From Ideonella_A sakaiensis_A (GTDB taxonomy: Bacteria > Pseudomonadota > Gammaproteobacteria > Burkholderiales > Burkholderiaceae_C), in contig NZ_CP182947.1 of NCBI RefSeq assembly GCF_048320135.1, positions 1,240,001-1,304,000 on the forward strand: DNA of 64,000 bases, given 5' to 3'. This document shows, in pieces, positions 7,553 through 15,165 of the stretch. Made by a program: the position numbers and the translations under genes. The stretch's first letter is position 1. Each line of letters opens with the position of its first letter. The notes under the pieces were generated by a model, which was given only the letters and a program-made list of their open reading frames with translations, ran no database searches and had not been told where the DNA came from.

Positions 7553-8644
7553 TCAGGCGTGGCTGTCGCCGCGACTGCCGCCCCAGGTCTGTTGCCACTG
7601 CTGCAGCCGCTCGTCGGCATTGCTGCCGCTGGTCGTTGCGACCAGCTGGTCGAGCAGGATCTGCTGGTCGGCACTCAAACTGGTCGGAAAGATCAGCTCG
7701 ATCCTGATCAGCTGGTCACCGGCAGGGCCGCGTCGCTCAACCGGGAAACCCTGCCCGCGCAGCCGATAGTCGAGCCGTCCGCGCTCGAGTTGCAGCGCTT
7801 GCGGGCCGGCCAGCGTCGGCACGTCGACAGCCCGGTTGGCGATCCATTTGAAACCATCGACCGGCACTTCGCAGCGGACCGTGCCGTCAGCCTCGAGCCG
7901 GAACAGGCGGTGCTCGATCAGCTCGATGCGGATATTCAGGTCGACCGGCGCCGGCGCCGGTTTCTGGGTGGCGCCATCGACATGCAATTGGTCACCATCA
8001 CGTGCGCCGACCGGAATGCGAAAGCGCAGGCTGTATTCGATCGATTCGCTGCCCGATCCATTGCAGGCCACGCACCGCTGGCGGGCGATACCGGCGCCGT
8101 GACAGTCTTCGCATTCGGTTTGCGTCGCGATCCAGCCGAACCAGCTGCGTTGCCGCACCGCCCCGGATCCGCCGCAGGTGCTGCAATGTCCACCGAGAAT
8201 CCGGTGGCCGACGCCGTCGCAACGCCGGCAACCGGTCGTGATGCGGCCATCGATGACGCGGGTGCTGCCGGCAGCAGCCTCCTCCAGCGTCAGCTTGATC
8301 TTGCGGCTGATCGTGCGCCGCGGCCGGCGGGTGTCGCGCGCCTCGGCGCCGTCGGTGCCGCGGCCCTGGCGCTGCCGGCTGGTGCCCGCTCGCGCCGACG
8401 AAGCACGGCCCGGTTCCGGCGTCGCCGGATCGGTGGCATCAGCCCTGGCAGTGCCCGGCGCAAAACCCGAGTGCCGGATCGCCTTGAATGCACGGTTGAT
8501 CCGCTGCATCCGCTCGACCGCTGCGGCGCTGACATTGCGATCCGGATGCCATTGCGACACGAGCCGCCGCCAGGCAGCCTTGACCTCGGCCTCGCTGGCA
8601 CTCGGCCGCAGGCCCAGTTCGGCAAAGGCATCGTCGGTATCCAT
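7553..8644 (-). CDS. DnaJ-type co-chaperone with J domain and four zinc-finger repeats
   Basis: A 363-residue protein starting at MDTDDAFAELG. The J domain occupies roughly residues 1-60 with the HPD motif at 33-35, which stimulates Hsp70 ATPase. A poorly conserved Arg/Ala-rich linker replaces the Gly/Phe-rich region. Four CxxCxGxG-type repeats follow (CRRCDGVG, CSTCGGSG, CEDCHGAG, CVACNGSG), then a beta-rich substrate-binding C-terminus. It is not next to dnaK or grpE, and the divergent linker suggests a specialised paralogue rather than the housekeeping DnaJ. A start further upstream at 8719 is possible but adds only a hydrophobic, proline-rich stretch with no family match. About 90 bp upstream lies a large inverted repeat. 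Confidence 0.85.
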   Translation of the reverse strand: MDTDDAFAELGLRPSASEAEVKAAWRRLVSQWHPDRNVSAAAVERMQRINRAFKAIRHSGFAPGTARADATDPATPEPGRASSARAGTSRQRQGRGTDGAEARDTRRPRRTISRKIKLTLEEAAAGSTRVIDGRITTGCRRCDGVGHRILGGHCSTCGGSGAVRQRSWFGWIATQTECEDCHGAGIARQRCVACNGSGSESIEYSLRFRIPVGARDGDQLHVDGATQKPAPAPVDLNIRIELIEHRLFRLEADGTVRCEVPVDGFKWIANRAVDVPTLAGPQALQLERGRLDYRLRGQGFPVERRGPAGDQLIRIELIFPTSLSADQQILLDQLVATTSGSNADERLQQWQQTWGGSRGDSHA

Positions 8645-8776
8645 CGGTGGTGAGTGCAGGAGGGGGGCTGGCGCAGGCGGTGCAAAGCTCATTATGCTGC
8701 ACCGCAGCAGAAGCAGCATCGACGTTTGGTTGCGGGCCCGGAGCGGACATCTGGCGCATGGGCCGTGCCAAACTTT

Positions 8777-8804
8777 GTAGGAGGGGCTTCAGCCCCGATT
8801 CGGG
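8777..8804 (+). repeat. REP-like element, GTAG class (left end of the nested repeat)
   Basis: It begins with GTAGGAGGGGCTTCAGCCCC, in which GGGGCTTCAGCCCC is a compact hairpin with a leading GTAG. This is the shape of GTAG-headed REP sequences mobilised by RAYT transposases in other proteobacteria. An inverted copy lies at 9401-9428, and further pairs lie at 21557-21625 and 44439-44506. Confidence 0.8.
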
Positions 8805-9400
8805 CTCTTGCACGACTGCGAATCGTCAGGCACACAGAGGCGAGAGCAAAGGCGCGGTCGGGCGGCCGCTTGCGCTTAGATGCTTGCCCTCGCGCCGGGC
8901 GCTCGGGTTCCCTGCGATGCTCGCTCTTGTGGCCCGTCGCGGAAACTCGCTGCACTCGCTTCGCTCGTTGCGCTCAGACAGTCCGCGACAAGCCAGTTGT
9001 TGATGCTCGCTGCGCTCGCGGGCCACAAGACCTCCGCTTCTCGGCTGCGCATATGCGCGCCAGCAGCCCCCCGCCCGCGCCTTTGCGCACCCACCGAAAC
9101 ATTCGACGAAGCGCATCATCGTTGCAGCGCGGCAGGCGGTGCCCGGGCGGGGCGATTTATGCGGCGGCGAGAAGCGGAGGTTCAGGGTCGGCGAGCGCAG
9201 CGAGCATCAACAAACATGCTCGCGGCGGCTGTCCGAGCGCAGTGAGCGCAGCGAACGTAGCGAGTTCCGCCGCGCGACCCTGGACCGAGCATCGCAGCGC
9301 AGTCCGAGCGCCAGCGAGGACCGCCGCATCATGAGCCACGACCGGGTGCCGCCTGCCGCGCCCGCTCGATCTGCGGGTGCCAGCTGCCGACCACCGCCAT

Positions 9401-9428
9401 CCCGAATCGGGGCTGAAGCCCCTCCTAC
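9401..9428 (-). repeat. REP-like element, GTAG class (right end of the nested repeat)
   Basis: This is the inverted partner of the copy at 8777-8804, identical across the GTAG-plus-hairpin core. Confidence 0.8.
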
Positions 9429-9515
9429 AAAGTTTGGCACGCCCAGGCGCCAGATGTCCGCTCCGGGCCGGATCCGGCCTTCCAATGTACGTCCGGTGGG
9501 ATTGGTCCCTGCCCG

Positions 9516-9899
9516 TCACCGGCAGCTGCAGCGTGGCCGTTTTTCGCGAGATGGCTTGACGCATTGCGCCACCTCGGGTGCGCGGCAGCTGATTGCGCAG
9601 CGGCGGCCGTTGGCAACTGCTCGACATGAAGTCGTTCCGACCTCGTCGGCGTTGCCACGGATGGTGCTGGTGATGTGTGTCGATGTATCGCCGCCAACTG
9701 AACTGCTGGTCGTGCTTGTCGTGATGCTCGTACTGCTACTGCTGCTGATGCCGGACCTTGTGCTCGCAGTGGTCGACGTGGAGCCGGACGTGCTGCTGAC
9801 ACTGCTGGTACTGACGACGCTGTGGCTCGAAGTCTCCGCCGCCGCCAACGAAGCGGTGGAGGCGTACAACATCAGGGCGAGGGCGGCAAGCAGTTTCAT
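9516..9899 (-). CDS. Secreted Ser/Thr-rich low-complexity protein
   Basis: About 127 residues from the ATG at 9899. The first 21 residues (MKLLAALALMLYASTASLA) are a clean signal peptide. The next 60 or so are almost entirely Ser and Thr with scattered Val and Gly, and the C-terminus is basic and contains six cysteines. No family is recognised. The signal peptide is the main argument that the frame is real, because the strand carries no strong ribosome-binding site. The opposite strand has a valine/leucine-rich frame that simply mirrors the Ser/Thr codons. It follows another secreted Ser/Thr/Asn-rich gene on the same strand (10044-10757), so the two may form a unit. Confidence 0.5.
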   Translation of the reverse strand: MKLLAALALMLYASTASLAAAETSSHSVVSTSSVSSTSGSTSTTASTRSGISSSSSTSITTSTTSSSVGGDTSTHITSTIRGNADEVGTTSCRAVANGRRCAISCRAPEVAQCVKPSREKRPRCSCR

Positions 9900-10043
9900 C
9901 GTGCGACGACAGTTGTTGGACGGTTGCGGCATGCATCAACGGTTGGCCCGTCGTTGGGGAATGTCGAGTTCCCCAGCAACGGGCCGGTCCGTGTGCAGTC
10001 AGTGTGGGCCGCGGCTCAGCGCGGCACCAACGCGCCGCTCAGG

Positions 10044-10757
10044 TCAGTCCTGGCGCTTCTCGCGCTTTTCCTTCTTGTCCTTCTTGTGGTCATCGTCATG
10101 ACCCTTGGCCTTGCCCTGGTTGCGCATGCCCGGACCATCGGCATTGATCTCGCTGCTGACCGAGCCAGCGCTCATCGCGCCGGTGCCAGCCGCGCCTGCG
10201 CCTGCAATCGCGCCGCCGGAAACGGTCGCGCCGGTCGTGCTGCTGCCGCCTGCGCTACCGCCGACGCCAGTGTTGCTCGTCGTCCCGGTATTCTGCGTTG
10301 CGCTCGTGCTCTGGTTGGTGGTCGCGCTCGGGCTGATCGTCACGTTGCTGTTCGGCATGGCCTTGAACGTGCTGTTGGTGTTCATCGAGGTGCCGGCCTG
10401 CGGCGTGACCGACTGGCTGGCGTCGGTACTCGTGTTGCTGCTGGTCCGGTTGCTGGTGCGGCCGGTCGGAGCAGAAGCAGCGCCGGACGGTGCCTGCACG
10501 TTGCTTGTTGTCGCGGTGTTCTGCGAAGCCGACGTCGTCTGGTTGGTCGTCGCGCTCGGGCTGATCGTGACGTTGCTGTGCGGCATCGCCTTGAAGTTCG
10601 AATTGGTATCGACACGGGTGCCGGCGGTCGGTGCCACCGACTGCGTGGTCTGCGTGCTGGTATCGCTACGCGTCGTGTTGTTTGTCTGGGCAAGCACCGA
10701 CCCACTGGTCAATGCAATCACGGCTGCTGCAACAAGGCTGAATTTGTTTTTGGTCAT
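10044..10757 (-). CDS. Secreted Ser/Thr/Asn-rich protein with two internal repeats and a charged tail
   Basis: A 237-residue protein with a signal peptide (MTKNKFSLVAAAVIALTSGS, cut near VLAQ) and an AGGAG ribosome-binding site 8 nt before the ATG. Two repeats of about 50 residues follow, each containing the same core, FKAMPxSNVTISPSATTNQ, around residues 54-73 and 118-137. A Gly/Ala/Ser region comes next, then a highly charged C-terminus (KGHDDDHKKDKKEKREKRQD). No enzymatic motif is visible. The composition suggests an extracellular or surface-exposed, intrinsically disordered protein. The family is unrecognised; the frame itself is well supported by signal, ribosome-binding site and repeat structure. 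Confidence 0.7.
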   Translation of the reverse strand: MTKNKFSLVAAAVIALTSGSVLAQTNNTTRSDTSTQTTQSVAPTAGTRVDTNSNFKAMPHSNVTISPSATTNQTTSASQNTATTSNVQAPSGAASAPTGRTSNRTSSNTSTDASQSVTPQAGTSMNTNSTFKAMPNSNVTISPSATTNQSTSATQNTGTTSNTGVGGSAGGSSTTGATVSGGAIAGAGAAGTGAMSAGSVSSEINADGPGMRNQGKAKGHDDDHKKDKKEKREKRQD

Positions 10758-11119
10758 CTGAATCTCCTGGATTTGGTTGGGAGTTGGAGTGACCAGAATC
10801 TAGTCGCGATGGCCGTTGCAGTGTGCTGTGCTTGGTAACGACTCGCTAAAGCATCAGGCGGCGTCCGACAACGCCGTGCGGCGCGAACGACATGGCGCAG
10901 GGCCAGTCGGGGCGGGGCTGCCCGCGGCGAGCCCCGGGCGACTCGGCATTGGCCTACACGGGCCATCCGGCTCGTCCGGCACGCCGGCGAGCCTGCAGCC
11001 GAACGGCGGATCGGATCCAGCCTACACGCCGTTGCGGCGCTGGCGGCCGCAAATAGGCACCAACGGTGCCACCAGCGACGGATGTCCGCACACAGCCCAG
11101 GTCTGTTCGATCGGCGTGA
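10758..11119. other. Gene-free interval of 362 bp
   Basis: It lies between the start of the secreted repeat protein and the stop of ggt, both on the minus strand. Short frames here lack coding character, and I see no hairpin terminator or RNA gene. It presumably contains the promoter of the secreted protein. Confidence 0.5.
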
Positions 11120-12730
11120 TCAGAAGCCGACGGCCTGTCCGTCGCGCCTCGAGTCGCTTGCCGCGACATAACCATCGTCGGGTTCGTCAGACAAACGCCA
11201 GATGAACTGGCCGCTGCCGTAGTCCATATAACTGTCAGCGGTCAATTCGAACTGGTGGCCGAGTTTCTTCAAGCCGTCCTGCAGCGCAGGATCCATCGTC
11301 TGCTCGAAGTCGACGGTGCGGCCGGTGGCCACCTTCCAGCGCGGCGCGTCGCAGGCGGCCTGTGGCTGCTGCTTGTGCACCAGCATCCGCACCAGCGTCT
11401 GCAAATGGCCTTGCGGCTGCATGTTGCCGCCCATCACGCCGAAGCTCATCTGCGGTTTGCCGTCCTTCATCAGGAAGCCGGGGATGATGGTGTGGAACGG
11501 CCGCTTGCCCGGCGCGACGATGTTCGGGTGCTGCTCGTCGTGGGAGAAACCGAAGCCGCGGTTCTGCAGGCTGACGCCGGTTCCAGGAACGACGATGCCG
11601 CTGCCGAAACCCATGTAGTTCGACTGGATGAAGCTGATCATCATGCCGTGCTCGTCGGCTGCGGTCAGATAGATCGTGCCGCCCTTCGGCGGATTGCCGT
11701 GCTTGAAATCGCCGGCGCGGTCGCGCTGAATCAACTTGGCACGTTCGGCCAGGTAGGCATCGCTGAGCAGGTCCTCGACGCTGACGTCCTTCATCGCGCC
11801 ACGGTCGGCGACCCAGCGGTAGGTATCGGCGAAGGCCAGCTTCATCGCCTCGATCTGCAGGTGCTGCGACTCGACGCTGTCGACCGGCAGGCTCGCCAGA
11901 TCGACGTGGCCGAGCATGCCCAGCGCCATCAAGGCGGCAATGCCCTGCCCGTTCGGCGGGATCTCGTGCAGCGTGTGGCCGGCAAATTCCTTGCTGATCG
12001 TGCCGACCCACTCGGGCTTGAAATTGGCGAGGTCCGACAGCACCATGCTGCCGCCATTGGCTTGCGCATGGGCGACCAGCTTCTCGGCGATGTCGCCGCG
12101 GTAGAAGGCCTCTCCTTTGGTCTCTGCGATGCGCCGCAGCGTCTGGCCTGCCTCCTTGAAGACGAAGCGTTCGCCGGGTTCCGGCGCCCTGCCGCGCGGC
12201 AAGAAGGCTTCGGCGAAGCCGGGCTGGTTTTTCAGCACCGGCACCTGGCGAGCCCACTTGTCGGCAACGATGACGCCGACGCCGTGGCCCCGCTCGGCGA
12301 GTTCGATCGCCGGCTCCATCAGATCGGCGAACGGCAGCTTGCCGAAACGTTTCGACAATTCGACCCAGCCGGCCACGGCGCCCGGTGTCGTCACCGAATC
12401 CCAGCCGCGTTCCGGTATCGCGTTGCCATATTTCTTGCGGAAATAGTCCGGTGTCCACGTCGCCGGCGCCACACCGGACGAGTTCAGGCCATGCAGTCCC
12501 TTGCCGTCCCACAGGATGGCAAAGTTGTCGCTGCCCAGGCCGTTCGAGATCGGCTCGACGATCGTCAGCGCGGCGGCCGCGGCGATCGCCGCATCGACGG
12601 CATTGCCGCCCTTCAGCAACATCCGCAGGCCGGCCTGCGACGACAGCGGGTGCGAGGTGGCGACCACGTTGCGCGCCATCAGCGGGCTGCGGGTCGTCGG
12701 ATAGGGGTTGTTCCAGTCGAAGCTCATCAT
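11120..12730 (-). CDS. ggt: Gamma-glutamyltransferase family hydrolase
   Basis: A 536-residue single-chain precursor of the N-terminal-nucleophile hydrolase family that cleaves or transfers gamma-glutamyl groups from glutathione and related compounds. Conserved elements include GGNAVDAAIAAAAALTIVEP near the N-terminus, SVTTPGAVAGW, and the autoprocessing site KGGTIYLTAAD, where the threonine near residue 351 would become the new N-terminus of the small subunit. GVMGGNMQPQGHLQ is the family's C-terminal glycine-rich motif. There is no signal peptide, so unlike E. coli Ggt this one is probably cytoplasmic. The start is one of two adjacent ATGs at 12730 and 12727. The exact substrate is not predictable. 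Confidence 0.88.
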   Translation of the reverse strand: MMSFDWNNPYPTTRSPLMARNVVATSHPLSSQAGLRMLLKGGNAVDAAIAAAAALTIVEPISNGLGSDNFAILWDGKGLHGLNSSGVAPATWTPDYFRKKYGNAIPERGWDSVTTPGAVAGWVELSKRFGKLPFADLMEPAIELAERGHGVGVIVADKWARQVPVLKNQPGFAEAFLPRGRAPEPGERFVFKEAGQTLRRIAETKGEAFYRGDIAEKLVAHAQANGGSMVLSDLANFKPEWVGTISKEFAGHTLHEIPPNGQGIAALMALGMLGHVDLASLPVDSVESQHLQIEAMKLAFADTYRWVADRGAMKDVSVEDLLSDAYLAERAKLIQRDRAGDFKHGNPPKGGTIYLTAADEHGMMISFIQSNYMGFGSGIVVPGTGVSLQNRGFGFSHDEQHPNIVAPGKRPFHTIIPGFLMKDGKPQMSFGVMGGNMQPQGHLQTLVRMLVHKQQPQAACDAPRWKVATGRTVDFEQTMDPALQDGLKKLGHQFELTADSYMDYGSGQFIWRLSDEPDDGYVAASDSRRDGQAVGF

Positions 12731-13172
12731 GCGGTCTCGGAAAATTGCGATCGGCTACGGCGGCGGCGCCTGCCCGGGGTCGCCGACCGCCTCGACGGCC
12801 AGCGCCGCAGAGCATACTGCTCATTCCGACCGGAACCGCCGCTGCGGCAGGACGGCAACGCCTTCACGCAGGCGACCTCAGTGAGCCTGACCTGTCCGGG
12901 CAGCAACCGACGGCGCGACTGCCGCAGGCACCAGATCGGGGCAAAACACGCGCCGTTGTTGCCGCCTGCAGGCCGCCAGCAGCCCACGATGCACCGAACG
13001 CGGGCGCCCCCGACACAGCCGGAAGGCACAACCCAACAATCGGGTCGGACTTTGTTGCCGGCGCGCTGGTCACGCCCTTGTCATCGGCCTAAGATGAATG
13101 CAAGACGGCTGCCTGCGTTGTAGCGCAAGCGGCCGATGGGGGATTTCCTCTAGCTGGTCAACGGAGGCGCAT
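12731..13172. other. Gene-free interval of 442 bp between divergent genes
   Basis: It separates ggt (minus) from a small conserved gene (plus). I found no credible coding frame, RNA gene or strong palindrome. It must hold the promoters of both genes, but no convincing -35/-10 pair was identified. Confidence 0.5.
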
Positions 13173-13421
13173 ATGGAAAAGAAACTGCACCTGCTCGAAA
13201 GCTTTCACGCCCGCGGCAGCGACGGCAAGGACTACATGGTCCACTGCTACGAACATCTGGCGCTGGTCGAGACGCTGTCGGCGACACCCGATCAATGGGA
13301 GCCGACCGGACAGATCGAATACAAGCTTGCAGACGGCCATCTGGTGCATGTCGATCAGAACGACCAGATGACGATCGCCGATTCCGACATCAGGCTCGAG
13401 CGGTCGAAGTCGGCGGCCTGA
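13173..13421 (+). CDS. Small conserved hypothetical protein (82 aa)
   Basis: It starts at the ATG at 13173 with a GGAGG ribosome-binding site 6 nt upstream. The protein is soluble and acidic-to-neutral, has no membrane segment, and reads like a compact beta-strand protein (for example GQIEYKLADGHLVHVDQND followed by MTIADSDIRLER). I do not recognise a named family, although small proteins of this type recur in beta- and gammaproteobacteria. It converges with the following gene, with 9 bp between stops. A longer frame from 13098 adds residues without coding character. Confidence 0.7.
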   Translation: MEKKLHLLESFHARGSDGKDYMVHCYEHLALVETLSATPDQWEPTGQIEYKLADGHLVHVDQNDQMTIADSDIRLERSKSAA

Positions 13422-13430
13422 CGCACGCGC

Positions 13431-13958
13431 TCAATTCTGCTCGGGCTCGATCTGCAGCGCTTCGAGAAACCGCGACACCATGTTGTAGGCAGCGATCGTT
13501 GCTGTGAGTTCAACCAGTTCGCGGTCGCTGAAGTGCGCGCGCACGATATCGAAGACCGGCTGCGCGACCTGCACGTGAAGCGTCATCTCCTCGGTGTAGG
13601 CGAGCACATGCCGCTCCTTCGGCGTGAACAGCGACGAATTGCGCCAGTTCTTCAACGCATCGAGCTTGGCCTGCGGTACACCTTCGGCCAGCGCCACCGG
13701 CGCATGCTGGAAGAATTCGTACGGTGCGCGGTTCAGGATCGCCACCAGCAGGATCACCAGCTCGCGCAACCCGCCGTCGACGATGCCACCGGTGCGGATC
13801 GAGCCGAGGTAGGTATTCCAGCCCTTCGCGATCGGCGCGCTGTGCAACAGCTGCCGGTCGAGGTTGAGCAGCGTGCCGCCGCGCCGCTCTTGCACGGCGC
13901 GCACCAGTTCGGCATCGACGCCAGGCGTCTCGGCATCCACAAAAGGCAGTCTGGCCAT
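13431..13958 (-). CDS. Carboxymuconolactone decarboxylase (AhpD-like) fold protein
   Basis: A 175-residue all-helical protein with the CMD-family core: LRELVILLVAILNRAPYEFF, a following histidine, then FTPKERHVLAYTEEMT and a C-terminal LTATIAAYNMVSRFLEALQI. In AhpD-type peroxidases the core carries a CxxC pair; here the equivalent stretch is APYEFFQH with no cysteine, so disulfide peroxidase activity is unlikely. A decarboxylase or lyase role on a lactone or other small acid is possible. GAGGA stands upstream of the ATG. It follows the tartrate/malate dehydrogenase gene on the same strand, 65 bp after its stop, so the two may be co-transcribed. Confidence 0.8.
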   Translation of the reverse strand: MARLPFVDAETPGVDAELVRAVQERRGGTLLNLDRQLLHSAPIAKGWNTYLGSIRTGGIVDGGLRELVILLVAILNRAPYEFFQHAPVALAEGVPQAKLDALKNWRNSSLFTPKERHVLAYTEEMTLHVQVAQPVFDIVRAHFSDRELVELTATIAAYNMVSRFLEALQIEPEQN

Positions 13959-14023
13959 CGGTTCGGGTCCTCGGGGGTGGGCAACGATCGCTGCGACCGC
14001 CGCGGGTGACAGATCTGCGGCGT

Positions 14024-15094
14024 TCAGCGCTGCAGCAGGTCGGCGATCGCGGTGCCGACCTCGACGGTATTCGCCTTGCCACCAAGATCACCGGTGCGCG
14101 GGCCGCGGGCCAGCACCTCCTCGATCGCCTTCAGGATCGCATCGTGGGCATCGCGGTGGCCAAGAAAATCGAGCATCAGCGCAGCCGACCAGATCATCGC
14201 AACCGGATTGGCGATCCCCTTGCCGTAGATGTCCGGTGCCGAGCCGTGGACAGGTTCGAACAGCGACGGGAACTTGCGCTCCGGGTTCAGGTTGGCCGAC
14301 GGCGCGAGGCCGATCGTTCCGGTGGTTGCCGGGCCGAGGTCGCTGAGGATGTCTCCGAACAGGTTGGTCGCGACGACGACGTCGAAACGATCGGGCTGCA
14401 GCACGAAACGTGCGCTGAGGATGTCGATGTGCTGCTTGTCGGTCTTGACGTCGGGATAGTCGGCGGCGACGGCATCTGCGCGGCCATCCCACCACGGCAT
14501 GCTGATCGCGATGCCGTTGCTTTTCGTCGCGACGGTCAGGTGCTTGCGCTGGCGTGAACGGGCCAGCTCGAACGCATATTTCAGCACCCGGTCGGCACCG
14601 AATTTCGAGAATACCGATTCCTGGATCACGAATTCGCGGTCGGTGCCCGGATACATCACGCCGCCGAGGTTCGTATATTCGCCCTCGGTATTTTCGCGGA
14701 CCAGCATGTAGTCGATGTCACCGGCCTTGCGGCCGGCCAGCGGGCACGGCACGCCTTCGAACAATCGCACCGGCCGCAGGTTGATGTACTGGTCGAACTC
14801 GCGGCGGAACTTCAGCAGCGAACCCCACAGCGAGATGTGATCGGCGACGATTGCCGGCCAGCCGACCGCACCGAACAGGATCGCCTCGCAGTCCAGCAGC
14901 TGGGCCTTCCAGTCGTCGGGCATCATCTGCCCGTTCGCTTCGTAGTAGTCGCAGCTGGCCCAGTCGATCTGTTTCAGATCGAGGCCGATGCCGAATCGTT
15001 TGCCGATCACCTCGAGCACGCGCAGTGCTTCGGGCATCACTTCCTTGCCGATACCGTCTCCGGGTATCACGGCGATCTTGCGGGTCTTGCTCAT
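14024..15094 (-). CDS. Tartrate / D-malate dehydrogenase (decarboxylating, IDH-IPMDH family)
   Basis: A 356-residue beta-decarboxylating dehydrogenase. Characteristic segments are IAVIPGDGIGKEVMPEALRV, the substrate-binding arginine region LRPVRLFEG, LVRENTEGEYTNLGG, the metal site FGDILSDLGP and the NAD-binding loop FEPVHGSAPDIYGKG. The WGSLLKFRREFDQYINLRPV stretch and the length match tartrate dehydrogenase / D-malate dehydrogenase rather than isopropylmalate dehydrogenase. The family oxidises D-malate, tartrate or isopropylmalate with NAD and Mg/Mn. I chose the ATG at 15094, which has GAGGA upstream; the residues added by the longer frame are basic and non-conserved. No leu genes are nearby, which agrees with a catabolic role. 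Confidence 0.87.
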   Translation of the reverse strand: MSKTRKIAVIPGDGIGKEVMPEALRVLEVIGKRFGIGLDLKQIDWASCDYYEANGQMMPDDWKAQLLDCEAILFGAVGWPAIVADHISLWGSLLKFRREFDQYINLRPVRLFEGVPCPLAGRKAGDIDYMLVRENTEGEYTNLGGVMYPGTDREFVIQESVFSKFGADRVLKYAFELARSRQRKHLTVATKSNGIAISMPWWDGRADAVAADYPDVKTDKQHIDILSARFVLQPDRFDVVVATNLFGDILSDLGPATTGTIGLAPSANLNPERKFPSLFEPVHGSAPDIYGKGIANPVAMIWSAALMLDFLGHRDAHDAILKAIEEVLARGPRTGDLGGKANTVEVGTAIADLLQR

Positions 15095-15165
15095 GGGTTG
15101 AATCCTCGGTGCGACGTTGCGCCCGCCATTGTGCGGCGAAATGCGCCGCCTGCCCCGCGGCAGGC

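Larger units (their letters stand above)
8735..9469. repeat. Large nested inverted repeat (about 735 bp) bounded by REP elements
   Basis: The outermost arms, 8735-8804 and 9401-9469, are inverted copies of about 70 bp that differ by one substitution and one indel. Inside them, 8888-9050 and 9161-9320 form a second, imperfect inverted pair rich in CTCGCTGCGCTCG-type words, with shared blocks such as TTGATGCTCGCTGCGCTCG and CCTCCGCTTCTCG. Both pairs are centred near 9104. The short open frames inside are reading artefacts of these repeats. There is no transposase gene. It fills most of the 870-bp gene-free stretch between the dnaJ-like gene and the secreted-protein genes, and looks like a non-autonomous palindromic element or two head-to-head copies of a dispersed repeat. 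Confidence 0.8.

Noticed and set aside
8876..9334. Several short frames in both directions within the nested repeat, with products containing ERSEHQQ- or ALAGHKT-like words
   Set aside because: They arise from repeated CTCGCTGCGCTCG units, occur on both strands, and lack ribosome-binding sites or homology.
8735..9469. The inverted repeat region as an insertion sequence
   Set aside because: No transposase frame is present and no target-site duplication is evident outside the arms.
13070..13100. TTGTCA and TAAGAT as promoter upstream of the 82-aa gene
   Set aside because: The spacing between the two boxes is only about 7 bp.
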